DNA from: Planctomycetota bacterium
Lineage (GTDB): Bacteria; Planctomycetota; JAPUJT01
Direction of reading: 5' to 3'
NCBI GenBank assembly: GCA_027296055.1
Contig: JAPUJT010000165.1
Location: forward strand, 1-63,561
Length of the DNA: 63,561 nt
Below, piece after piece: positions 18,421-26,401 of this stretch (within the stretch, counting starts at the first letter, position 1; each line of letters starts with the position of its first letter). The notes under the pieces are model-generated. The model did no database searches and was not told the DNA's origin. It worked only from the letters and a program-made list of their open reading frames with translations. Position numbers and translations under genes: made by a program.

Positions 18421-19665
18421 TCAGTTCCGAGCGAGCGCCAAACGCCGTCCGCCCCGCAGGATCTCCAGGTACCGACCGGCGAGCCGATCCCGGTCGTAGT
18501 TCTCCAGAACATGCCGACGGCCTCGCCGGCCCATCCGTTCAAGCTCCTCCCGGCTGCGCGACATTTGACGGATCGCATCCATCATGGCGGGAACATCCTC
18601 CGGGGGCACATATCGGCCCGCCCCGCATCCCTCCACGATCTCGCGGGCCTCTCCATCGACGCTGATCAAGATCGGGCGCTCCATCCCCAGATATTCGAAT
18701 ATCTTCGATGGAAGCACGGCGCGAAACAAGGAGGAGTCTTTCAGGGTGACCAATCCCAGATCGCAGGCGCTGTAGAATTGCGGCGTCCGGGAACGGGGCT
18801 GAGGATCGATGAACTGCACGTTGCCGAGGCCCCATTCCCTCGACTTGCGCTGCAGCCGGGCCTTCTCCGCCCCTTCACCGACGAAGACGAACAGGATCTC
18901 GGATTCGCGTGCCAGGCCGCGCGCCGCCTCGAGGACCCTGTGCAGGGCGTGGGCCATCCCGTGGGCCCCGATGTACATCACGACGAACCTGTCTTTCCAG
19001 CCGTACTCACGCCGGATCCCTTCTCCTCGACCGTTCGGCACGAACAGGTCCTTGTCGATCCCGTTGGAGATGACATCGATCCGGGAAGGGTCGATTCCGT
19101 AGAGCTCGTGGATCTTCTCCCTGTATCCCTCTCCTACCGTCACGATCCGATCCGCGTGGCGATAGAGGTGCGCGGCGACCCTCTTCAGACCTCGCACGAC
19201 GAGATTCTCTCCCATCGCTCCCACGGCCAGAATAGATTCGGGCCAAAGGTCCCGCACCTCGAAGATGAACGGCGATCCGAGTGTGCGAGCGAGCGTGTAA
19301 CCTGCCAGGCCGCAGAGGAGCTGGGGCGAGGTGGCAATGACCACGTCGTAGCGCCGCAGTCGAAGGCGGCCGAGCGTGGAAGCCGATATCCCGAACGATG
19401 CATAGGAAGCCATCCGTCTGAAAACGCCCCGGTTGGGAGTGGCGTAGCTGTAGGTCCTGAGCACCTCGATCCCGTCCAGGACCTCGCGCCGGGAGAGGAC
19501 CCCTCGGTCCCGCCGGGCCTTCTCTCCGGTCGGATGGTTGGCGAAGGCGGTCAGGACGGTCACCTGATGTCCGCGGCGTACCCAAAGCCGTGAGAGCTCG
19601 TGCACGCGGGCCGATGGGGCTCCCATCTCCGGAGGGAAGTACTGACTGACGTACAGAATCTTCAT
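18421..19665 (-). CDS. glycosyltransferase family 4 (WbuB-like)
   Basis: GT-B transferase, 414 residues. The ATG at 19665 is chosen because the fold starts with MKILYVSQYFPPEMGAPSAR, and it gives an ATGA overlap with the heparinase stop. The longer frame adds a tail that lies inside the heparinase gene. Family marks are FEVRDLWPESILAVG, the strand VMYIGAHGMAHAL, and SKIFEYLGMERPILIS in the donor site. FEVRDLWPES is characteristic of WbuB-like enzymes that transfer amino-deoxy sugars, so a HexNAc-type donor is plausible. Confidence 0.9.
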   Translation of the reverse strand: MKILYVSQYFPPEMGAPSARVHELSRLWVRRGHQVTVLTAFANHPTGEKARRDRGVLSRREVLDGIEVLRTYSYATPNRGVFRRMASYASFGISASTLGRLRLRRYDVVIATSPQLLCGLAGYTLARTLGSPFIFEVRDLWPESILAVGAMGENLVVRGLKRVAAHLYRHADRIVTVGEGYREKIHELYGIDPSRIDVISNGIDKDLFVPNGRGEGIRREYGWKDRFVVMYIGAHGMAHALHRVLEAARGLARESEILFVFVGEGAEKARLQRKSREWGLGNVQFIDPQPRSRTPQFYSACDLGLVTLKDSSLFRAVLPSKIFEYLGMERPILISVDGEAREIVEGCGAGRYVPPEDVPAMMDAIRQMSRSREELERMGRRGRRHVLENYDRDRLAGRYLEILRGGRRLALARN

Positions 19666-21404
19666 CACGCCTTGACCATCTCGAACTGGATCTTGGCGGG
19701 CAGTCGGGGGGACCCTGCCCATCCCAACCGGACCACGTCTAGCTCCTTCCCGAACTCGGGATGGTATCGACGGTGCTCCTCGGTCTTCCGCACCGAATCC
19801 GGCAGATCCACCTTCACACGCACCCCCCGGTTTCCGGATCGGAGCATCCAGCCAGAATCCTCCGCGCTTGCCGACCAGCCGGGGGCGATGAGATACCCTC
19901 CACGGAGGTCGTGCCGTCCACTTCCGGTCACCCGATCGGAGATCGTCAAGTCCCCCGAATTGAGGGCGCGCACTTGTCTCTCATGGCGGAGGTCTGCGGA
20001 GATGAACCGGTACCCATCGTGTCTGGCGGTGCAGAGGGCGCCCCGGTTCGTGAAATCCGCCCGGACCTGATCGGTGACGGCCCGACGGCCCGCGCGGAAG
20101 ATATCCCAGACCTCGCTCGAATCTTTCCCTGCGACGGAGATGGTATTGTGCGCCTCCGTCGATCGATCGTACCGCCGGCGTTCGTCGTCGTCATAGCCAT
20201 GAGTTCCCGGATCGACGATCAGCCGCTGGCCCTCGAAGGAGACCTCGATCGTGAGGGAGTCCGCGTGGGCGTGGCCCGGCTGACAATCCGCCCCGATCGG
20301 TCCCACGTCGAAGAAAAACGACCACGGGTCCCCGTGCCAGACCATGAGTCCGGTTTCGGCAAAGTGCTGGCCCCCTCGTGGGCTCATCATTTCCGGCCTC
20401 GCGCCGATCTGGCCTCCGAGCTCGAGCATTGTCTCCGGATCACATGCGCCCTTGAAGGAGGAGTCGTTGAGAAGGGGTATCTCGCCATCCGGATGGCGTA
20501 CCCACACGACGTAATCTGCCATTCGCCTCCAGGCGCGACGGATCTCGTTGATGGTGGAGTCGTCGCGCAGGAGCAGGGCAGCGGTGAGAAGATCCTCCAT
20601 CACCTTCAGGTGGTACATCGGGCTGCGCTCGAAATGCCCCCCATCGGGGAGGACCTGCTCGGGGATCTGATCGGAGATCAACTCCGCCGCCTGCTCGAGC
20701 CATCGATCTGCCTTGGAGTCCTGGAAGAACCGGCCCGCCCAGGCGAGCCCCAGGGCGTCGCGCACCAAGTGGTTTCCCCGCAGATCCCATTCCAGGTGAT
20801 CCTCGAGGTACGCCGCCTGCTGCCAGAGGTTCTGAAGGAACCGGTCATGGAACTCTGACCATTCCTGCCACCGCCGCGGGCCGAGGGCCAGGTAGGATCG
20901 TACCCACCATCCGATCCGTGTGGCGACCGTGTAGGGGTTCCAGGCGAGCGCCGTAGCCCCGGGGACCGTGGCGGCGGACCGGTCCATCCAGTCCGCCAGG
21001 TAGTGCCGGTAGAGTCGTTCCGCAGGTTCCTTTCCGCGGACGGCCGCCTCGGCCAGCTCATAGGCCCACTCGTGGTAGTGGAGCGTGATCGTCCAGAGGC
21101 GATGCTCGGACTGCGGTCCGAGACGCCAGTCGGGACTCTCGCTGCCCAGGTCGACCTGGTGGTTCAGATGGAAAAACTCCCCTCTCTCGAGAGCCTCCAT
21201 CGAATTCTCTCCCACCTTGCCGAGGTGATGAAAGACGGGGATCGCCGGGAAAGGCTCCGCGCGCAAGGCCGCCCGGGCGTGGTCGAAGGGCGGCTTGGCC
21301 GTTCGGATCCCTTTCGAGGTGAGGCGTCGAAGCCTCCAGATGAGCTGCGACGTTCGCAGGTGTCGTGCCATCCGCAGCAGCGGGGCCAGGTCTCGGAGCT
21401 TCAT
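19665..21404 (-). CDS. heparinase II/III family protein
   Basis: 579 residues. The N-terminal two thirds form an alpha-helical (alpha/alpha toroid) region, and the C-terminal third is the beta-sandwich heparinase II/III domain with PGHAHADSLTIEVSFEG, VDPGTHGYDDDE and AHNTISVAGKDSSE. Enzymes of this family cleave uronic-acid-containing polymers by beta-elimination. No signal peptide is visible at the ATG, so the protein may act in the cytoplasm or be exported by an unseen route. It overlaps the two-domain oxidoreductase gene by four bases. A role in trimming or editing a uronate polymer fits the presence of wecC, but this is inference. Confidence 0.88.
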   Translation of the reverse strand: MKLRDLAPLLRMARHLRTSQLIWRLRRLTSKGIRTAKPPFDHARAALRAEPFPAIPVFHHLGKVGENSMEALERGEFFHLNHQVDLGSESPDWRLGPQSEHRLWTITLHYHEWAYELAEAAVRGKEPAERLYRHYLADWMDRSAATVPGATALAWNPYTVATRIGWWVRSYLALGPRRWQEWSEFHDRFLQNLWQQAAYLEDHLEWDLRGNHLVRDALGLAWAGRFFQDSKADRWLEQAAELISDQIPEQVLPDGGHFERSPMYHLKVMEDLLTAALLLRDDSTINEIRRAWRRMADYVVWVRHPDGEIPLLNDSSFKGACDPETMLELGGQIGARPEMMSPRGGQHFAETGLMVWHGDPWSFFFDVGPIGADCQPGHAHADSLTIEVSFEGQRLIVDPGTHGYDDDERRRYDRSTEAHNTISVAGKDSSEVWDIFRAGRRAVTDQVRADFTNRGALCTARHDGYRFISADLRHERQVRALNSGDLTISDRVTGSGRHDLRGGYLIAPGWSASAEDSGWMLRSGNRGVRVKVDLPDSVRKTEEHRRYHPEFGKELDVVRLGWAGSPRLPAKIQFEMVKA

Positions 21405-23542
21405 GCGATGTCGAATGGCGTCCCTTCTCGAAGGGACCGGACGGCCAGGATGGAGGCGAGGGAGACCGCCCGCATCTCATCCCAGGAGATCGGGGCGTCG
21501 CCGCCGCGAGCGATGGCATCGATGAAAGCCTCCAGCTCCTCGCGGTGCCCCTTCTTCTGATTCAGCGATCGGGTTCGCTTCTTCTTCCCTTCCGAGCTGA
21601 TCAACACGTCCCTGAAGTCATCGATCACGGCGACCTTCCCACCCCCGAAGACCTCCACCCTTTCCTTCGGAAAGGCCCGGTCGCCCCCCGCGAGGTAGGC
21701 GACGCTGGAAACGGAGCCGTCTGCATGGCGCAGCGTGATGAAGCATTGATCGTCCGTGACGACAGGGGCACGCGGACCGCCCACCGATTCGGCGAAGACC
21801 CGGACCGGAGGGGACCCGGCCAGATACGTGGCGAGGTCGATGGCGTGACATGCCTCACCGATGATTCGGCCTCCTCCCGTCTCTTCGTCCTGGACCTCGT
21901 GATCCGGCGGGATCCGTCCCGCGTTGAATCGGATCGAGATGGTGAGGGGCGATGAAATGTCGGCGAACGCCTCCCGGACGAGGCGCGCCGCCGGTGAGAA
22001 CCGACGATTGAACCCTACGGTCAGCATCGGTCTCCGCTCGCTGGCCTCCGTCAGGGCCTCCTCGATCTGGCGAAGCTCGTCGATGGTCCGGGCAAGAGGT
22101 TTTTCGACGAAGACGTGCAGCCCCGCCCGGATCCCCTTGCACACCTGTCGGGCGTGCTCGCGGTGCGGAGTCAGTATGAAGACCGCATCGACCCCTTCAT
22201 CCGCGAACAGCACGTCCTCATCCGTGGTGACCCGCTCGAAGCCGAATTTCTCTCCCACTGCGGTGGCCGAGAGTCCCCTCGCCGAGCAGAGGGTTTGCAA
22301 GCGCAGTACGTGGCGATCCTGTATCGCCGGGAGAATGGTGGTACGGGCGAACCGACCCGCACCGATGCATCCGATGCCGATCGTGCCGCTGGACGGAGCC
22401 GCCTTCAGCTCGAGGCTGCGGCTCGGCGTCGTCCCGCTTCGGTCGGGGTATTCCAGGACGATCCCGAGGTACGGTTCTTCTTCCTTCTCGAGCAGCCGAT
22501 AGGCGGCATCTGCCTTCTCGATAGGGAACCGATGGGATATCAGGGGGGAGACGTCGAGTCGACCGGTCGCCATCAGGTCCAGGATCGCCCCCAGGTTTCG
22601 TTGCTCCGTCCAGCGGACGTGCGCGGCGGGGTAGTCGTGGCCGCGCTCCTCGTAGTCGGCGTCGTACCGGCCGGGACCGTACGAGCAGGAGACGACAATC
22701 TCGGCCTCCTTCGAGTAATAGGATCGTCGCGGAAGGTGGAGTCCCACATCGCCCACCGCGATCACCCGTCCTTTCTTTCGCACTGCCTCACCGGCCTTCG
22801 CCACCGGGTCGTTCGATCTCGATGACGCGGTGATCAGCACCGCGTCCGCCCCCAGGCCGCCGGTGGCTTCCTCCACCTCTCTGGCGCTGACGAGCGGCCG
22901 GGCTTGATCGGCTCCCATCCGGAGCGCCAGGTCGCATCGAGCCTCGATCGGGTCGGTTCCAATCACGCGGCAGCCTCCCGCCTTCAGCACGCTGACGGTG
23001 AGCTGTCCGATCAAACCCAGCCCGATGACGAAGGCGGTCTCGCCAAGGTCGAGCTTCGCCAGGCGAACCCCCTGCAGGGCGACGGCCCCGAGGACGGTGA
23101 AGGCCGCGTGATCGATCGGGACTTCCGATGGGATGGGCGCGCAGAGATGTTTGGGCACGGAGACGACCCCGGCGTGCGGGCCATTGGACGCGACTCGATC
23201 CGAGGGCCTGAAACCCTGGACCCCCGCGCCGCAGGCCAGGACGACTCCCGCCGAGCTGTACCCGAGGCCGAGCGGCTCGTCGAGTTTGTCCCGCACCGTG
23301 GCCAGCGTGTGCAGGAAGCCTTCACTTCTCATCTTTTCCAGAACCCGGCGAACCTGATCCGGTCTCTGGCGTGCCTTGCCGACGAGGGACATGGCTGCCA
23401 GATCGATCGCCATCTTTTCCGTCCCCGCCGAGATGACGGAACAGGTATTGGCGATCAAGATCTGACCCGGCTGGACCACGGGCTCCGGCACCGTGATCAC
23501 GCCGAGCTTGCCGGTCCGGATGTTCTGGACGACCTGTTCCAC
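21401..23542 (-). CDS. two-domain oxidoreductase: zinc-type dehydrogenase fused to Gfo/Idh/MocA domain
   Basis: 713 residues from GTG 23542, which gives MEQVVQNIRTGKL, the usual start of this family. A longer frame to 23707 would run through the epimerase gene. Residues about 1-350 are a medium-chain dehydrogenase (SAGTEK, GLGYSSAGVVLACG, nucleotide site AFVIGLGLIGQLTVSVLKAGG). After a linker, the second half is a Gfo/Idh/MocA domain (IGIGCIGAGRFARTTILPAI, the EKPLA motif in FVEKPLART, and GGRIIGEACHAIDLATYL). Both NAD(P) sites look intact. Fused proteins of this type are often found beside heparinase II/III genes in polysaccharide loci. The substrate is unknown. Confidence 0.9.
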   Translation of the reverse strand: MEQVVQNIRTGKLGVITVPEPVVQPGQILIANTCSVISAGTEKMAIDLAAMSLVGKARQRPDQVRRVLEKMRSEGFLHTLATVRDKLDEPLGLGYSSAGVVLACGAGVQGFRPSDRVASNGPHAGVVSVPKHLCAPIPSEVPIDHAAFTVLGAVALQGVRLAKLDLGETAFVIGLGLIGQLTVSVLKAGGCRVIGTDPIEARCDLALRMGADQARPLVSAREVEEATGGLGADAVLITASSRSNDPVAKAGEAVRKKGRVIAVGDVGLHLPRRSYYSKEAEIVVSCSYGPGRYDADYEERGHDYPAAHVRWTEQRNLGAILDLMATGRLDVSPLISHRFPIEKADAAYRLLEKEEEPYLGIVLEYPDRSGTTPSRSLELKAAPSSGTIGIGCIGAGRFARTTILPAIQDRHVLRLQTLCSARGLSATAVGEKFGFERVTTDEDVLFADEGVDAVFILTPHREHARQVCKGIRAGLHVFVEKPLARTIDELRQIEEALTEASERRPMLTVGFNRRFSPAARLVREAFADISSPLTISIRFNAGRIPPDHEVQDEETGGGRIIGEACHAIDLATYLAGSPPVRVFAESVGGPRAPVVTDDQCFITLRHADGSVSSVAYLAGGDRAFPKERVEVFGGGKVAVIDDFRDVLISSEGKKKRTRSLNQKKGHREELEAFIDAIARGGDAPISWDEMRAVSLASILAVRSLREGTPFDIA

Positions 23543-23546
23543 GAGG

Positions 23547-24515
23547 CTAAGTAATCCTTCCTGCCTTTCGTAGCTCGTCCTCGATCCACCGATAGGTGGG
23601 GGCCAGTCCCTCGCGCAGGGGAATGCTCGGCTTCCACCCGACAACCGATTCGAGACGAGAATTGTCGCTGTTGCGTCCTCGTACGCCTTGCGGCTGAGAG
23701 AGGTCATGTCGGGGGCGGATCTTCTTGCCCGAGGCGTCCGCGATGTAATCGACGAGCTGGTTGATCGTCACCAGCTCCTCGTTCCCCAGGTTTATCGGGT
23801 CCGAGTGATCGGACTGCATGATTCGAACGATGCCCTCGACGCAGTCATCGATGTACATGAACGTCCGTGTCTGCTTGCCGTCTCCCCAGACCTCGATCTC
23901 GCCCTCTCGAGGCGCCATGGCGATCTTGCGACAGATGGCGGCCGGGGCCTTTTCCCGACCACCGTCGAATGCTCCCATAGGGCCATAGGTGTTGTGGAAA
24001 CGGGCGACGCGTGTCTGCAGTCCGTAGTCGTCGCGGTAGTACTGGCAGAGTTTCTCGGTGAACAGCTTCGCCCATCCATACCCCTCTTCGGGGTTGGCGG
24101 GGTGGGCGTCCTCCTCCTTCAGTGGCGTCACGTCGGGCGATTCCTGGCAATCCAGGGAGTAGACGCAGGCCGTCGACGAGAAGAAGAAACGTGAGATCTC
24201 GTTCATCCTGGCTGCTTCCAGCATCTGCAGGTTCATGAGAGCGATGTTCCTCGACACCCCCGCGTGGACGGCCGTGATGTACCCGATGCCCCCCATATCG
24301 GCAGCCAGGTGATAGACGTGGCTTATGCCGCGCGTCGCCAGCAAGCAGTCGTCGAATCGACGGAGATCGAGGAGCATGAATTCCTGGGCGCTGGTGGCTT
24401 CGAATTCAGGACGCTTGAGATCCGCCCCGCGGACCTCGTGCCCCTTCTCGACGAGATATTTGCACAGGTGATGGCCGATGAATCCGCCGGCGCCGGTGAC
24501 CAGTACGCGTGACAT
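23547..24515 (-). CDS. NAD-dependent epimerase, GDP-mannose 3,5-epimerase-like
   Basis: Extended SDR sugar-nucleotide epimerase, 322 residues. NAD loop GAGGFIGHHL and catalytic YGWAK. Resemblance to GDP-mannose 3',5'-epimerase is marked: ADMGGIGYI, the Cys in SSTACVYS, RFHNTYGPMG, and GGREKAPAAICRK carrying the second catalytic residue (Lys). The Pro-Glu that normally follows the CIY motif is replaced. If the assignment holds, the product is GDP-L-galactose or GDP-gulose. It ends four bases before the two-domain oxidoreductase start. Other NDP-sugar epimerases remain possible. Confidence 0.82.
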   Translation of the reverse strand: MSRVLVTGAGGFIGHHLCKYLVEKGHEVRGADLKRPEFEATSAQEFMLLDLRRFDDCLLATRGISHVYHLAADMGGIGYITAVHAGVSRNIALMNLQMLEAARMNEISRFFFSSTACVYSLDCQESPDVTPLKEEDAHPANPEEGYGWAKLFTEKLCQYYRDDYGLQTRVARFHNTYGPMGAFDGGREKAPAAICRKIAMAPREGEIEVWGDGKQTRTFMYIDDCVEGIVRIMQSDHSDPINLGNEELVTINQLVDYIADASGKKIRPRHDLSQPQGVRGRNSDNSRLESVVGWKPSIPLREGLAPTYRWIEDELRKAGRIT

Positions 24516-24575
24516 TCACTCTCCTCCTGCTAGAAATACGCAGCGGTTCGCGTCCAGATCGCCCCAGACCCTCCG

Positions 24576-25328
24576 CTACCCCAGGTACTGTCCGATCTTC
24601 CTCAGTTTCTTCAGCAAGACAATGTGCGGGCCCCCCGCAATGCCGTTCTCCAGGCAGGCCCGGTAGTCCTCCACCGTCCGATTCCACAGGCTCCGTAAGT
24701 CGCGATTGCTCACTCCTCCTGTGCGCATCTTGACCTGCACCCTTGGCACATAGCAGACGGACACCTGGTGCCGCTCCAGCAGGCGCAGCATCAGCTCGTA
24801 GTCGGCCGATATCCTGAATCGCGTATCAAAGCCCCCGTATCGTTCATACAGTTTCCGCCGCGCGAAGAAGGTCGGGTGGGGTGGCATCCATCCTCGCCGG
24901 AAGTTTCCTTGTCGGTAAGGAGAGGCCCTCCAGTATCGCTTGACCTGACCCACGTTCACCGGGTCGACGTAGACGAGATCGCCGTAACACGAATCGGCGC
25001 CCGTCCGCTCCAGGGCGGCCACCGTTCGACCGACCGCGTGATCGTCCGCATACAGGTCGTCGCTGCCAAGTACCCCCAGGACATCGCCCCGGGCCAGCGA
25101 GATCCCCTTGTTCAGGGCTTCATAAAGGCCATCGTCCGGCTCGCTGATCCACCGCAAGCGGCCGTCGCCCCATCCGCGTAGCAGGTCCACGGTCCCATCC
25201 GTGGATCCCCCATCGACGACGACATGCTCTATGTCGTCGCAACTCTGATCCGCCACGCTCTGCAGGCAATTCTCCATCGTGCCTGCTCCGTTGAGCACGG
25301 CGGTGACGATCGTCACCTTCAACGCCAT
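24576..25328 (-). CDS. glycosyltransferase family 2 (WcaA-like)
   Basis: GT-A transferase, 250 residues from ATG 25328, where the fold begins (MALKVTIVTAVLNGAGTMENCL). VVDGGSTDGTVDLLRGW carries the first acidic site, EPDDGLYEALNKGISLARGDVLGVLGSDD includes the metal-binding SDD, and HPTFFARRKLYERYGGFD precedes the catalytic-base region. An upstream extension of 24 codons is open but looks like read-through of the pssE region. It overlaps the end of pssE by ten bases. No transmembrane segment is seen, so it acts at the cytoplasmic face. Confidence 0.9.
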   Translation of the reverse strand: MALKVTIVTAVLNGAGTMENCLQSVADQSCDDIEHVVVDGGSTDGTVDLLRGWGDGRLRWISEPDDGLYEALNKGISLARGDVLGVLGSDDLYADDHAVGRTVAALERTGADSCYGDLVYVDPVNVGQVKRYWRASPYRQGNFRRGWMPPHPTFFARRKLYERYGGFDTRFRISADYELMLRLLERHQVSVCYVPRVQVKMRTGGVSNRDLRSLWNRTVEDYRACLENGIAGGPHIVLLKKLRKIGQYLG

Positions 25329-25825
25329 CCCCCGGGGGGGGGGCCGAGCACGTCTCCGATGGCCTGCCGCACGAGATCCAGCATCGGAGACCGGGGCCAC
25401 CGCGCGGGGCCGCTCCGCTCCGCCTTCGCCACCGCCTTGGGCAGATCGTCGAGATCGTAGACGGGGATCACGAGCCCCTGGTCCGCCATTGCCTTCAGAA
25501 GCTCGAGCTGATGATCGTTGACGACCTCGCCGTACCTCTTGAGTCTCGGCACGGCGACGAGCGCCTTGCCGAGCCGAACGGCCTGCCGGATCGTGCCAAT
25601 GCCCACATGGCTGATGACGAGGTCCGCGCTCTCCATCCGTTCGGTGAACTCCTCGGGCGAGAGAAAGGGCTGGTGCTCACAATGTCGAGGTTGCCAGGCC
25701 TTCGCGCACCCACTCTGGACGAAGGGAGGTTCGGATCCCATCAGACCGGCTCCTGCAGATCGGTCGACCGCTTCCAGCAAGCGAAGGAAGGGATCCAACG
25801 CCGTCCCCACGGTGACGAAGATCAA
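25319..25825 (-). CDS. pssE: PssE-like glycosyltransferase subunit (GT28 C-terminal / Alg13-like)
   Basis: 168 residues. The family begins with MIFVTVGT, and the only fitting start is TTG 25825, which overlaps the pssD stop as TTGA. It corresponds to the C-terminal, donor-binding half of a GT28 transferase: VGTALDPFLRLLEAVD, ADLVISHVGIGTIRQAVRLGKALVAVPRLKRYGEVVNDHQ, ending in a helix. Together with PssD (Alg14-like) it would make one functional glycosyltransferase at the membrane. Its last codons run through ten consecutive G (C on its strand). Confidence 0.88.
   Translation of the reverse strand: MIFVTVGTALDPFLRLLEAVDRSAGAGLMGSEPPFVQSGCAKAWQPRHCEHQPFLSPEEFTERMESADLVISHVGIGTIRQAVRLGKALVAVPRLKRYGEVVNDHQLELLKAMADQGLVIPVYDLDDLPKAVAKAERSGPARWPRSPMLDLVRQAIGDVLGPPPGGWR
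25334..25343. repeat. ten-base homopolymer G tract
   Basis: Ten consecutive G on the + strand (C on the coding strand) near the 3' end of pssE and six bases before the GT2 start codon. Such tracts can slip in replication. One added C would put pssE in frame with the GT2 gene. Assembly error is also possible at such a site. Confidence 0.9.
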
Positions 25826-26331
25826 GGCAGTAGCCCCCCGTACGTCCCCCGCGGAAAGCGCCGTGAATGTTCCTTCCACTGGCAAAAGAACCTGTCGGCG
25901 ATCCTGTACATGATCCGCCCCGTCAGCGAAGGTCCCGTTCGAGAGGCGGACTCGACATACACCGTGGGAATCCCCAAGGCCAACCCCACGATGGCGAAGG
26001 GCACGATGGGACCCGCCCCGGTGCTCAGGATCAGCGCCGGTCTCTCCCGGCGCAAGAACCGCCACGCTTCCCAGAGGTTGATCAAGACTCGCCAGTCGCG
26101 CTCTGCATGCACGATGAAATGTGTCCTTCCCCTCATATCCTCGGGGAGCTGTATCCGCTCGTTGAGGACGTAGGAGTGATCATACAGTCCGTATACGGAT
26201 TTGAGAGACAGCACTTCCGTCAGGTGGCCGCCGCAGGAAGAAACGATGCATATGGAACCTACCCTGGGGAGATGATCTCTGCCCCTGTTCGAACCCGACA
26301 GCTTGCGTGACCCTGCACCCTTCATTGTCAC
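25822..26331 (-). CDS. pssD: PssD-like membrane-anchor glycosyltransferase subunit (Alg14-like)
   Basis: Up to 169 residues from GTG 26331, with ATG 26325 as an alternative start. The Alg14/PssD hallmark ICIVSSCGGHLTEVL begins after a variable leader of about 26 residues. A middle helix IVPFAIVGLALGIPTVYVES and FCQWKEHSRRFPRGTYGG complete the fold. The protein normally recruits PssE to the membrane and helps form the acceptor site. The stop overlaps the pssE start (TTGA), consistent with equal production of the two subunits. Confidence 0.88.
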   Translation of the reverse strand: MTMKGAGSRKLSGSNRGRDHLPRVGSICIVSSCGGHLTEVLSLKSVYGLYDHSYVLNERIQLPEDMRGRTHFIVHAERDWRVLINLWEAWRFLRRERPALILSTGAGPIVPFAIVGLALGIPTVYVESASRTGPSLTGRIMYRIADRFFCQWKEHSRRFPRGTYGGLLP

Positions 26332-26401
26332 TCGTTGTTCTCGCCCTCATCTGCCACCCGGGGCCGAAGGACATCAAGATCGCGCCCTGGCGCGGCGTGT
26401 G

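Noticed and set aside
23543..23707. N-terminal extension of the two-domain oxidoreductase to 23707
   Set aside because: It would read through the end of the epimerase gene; GTG 23542 gives the normal family start and a four-base gap.
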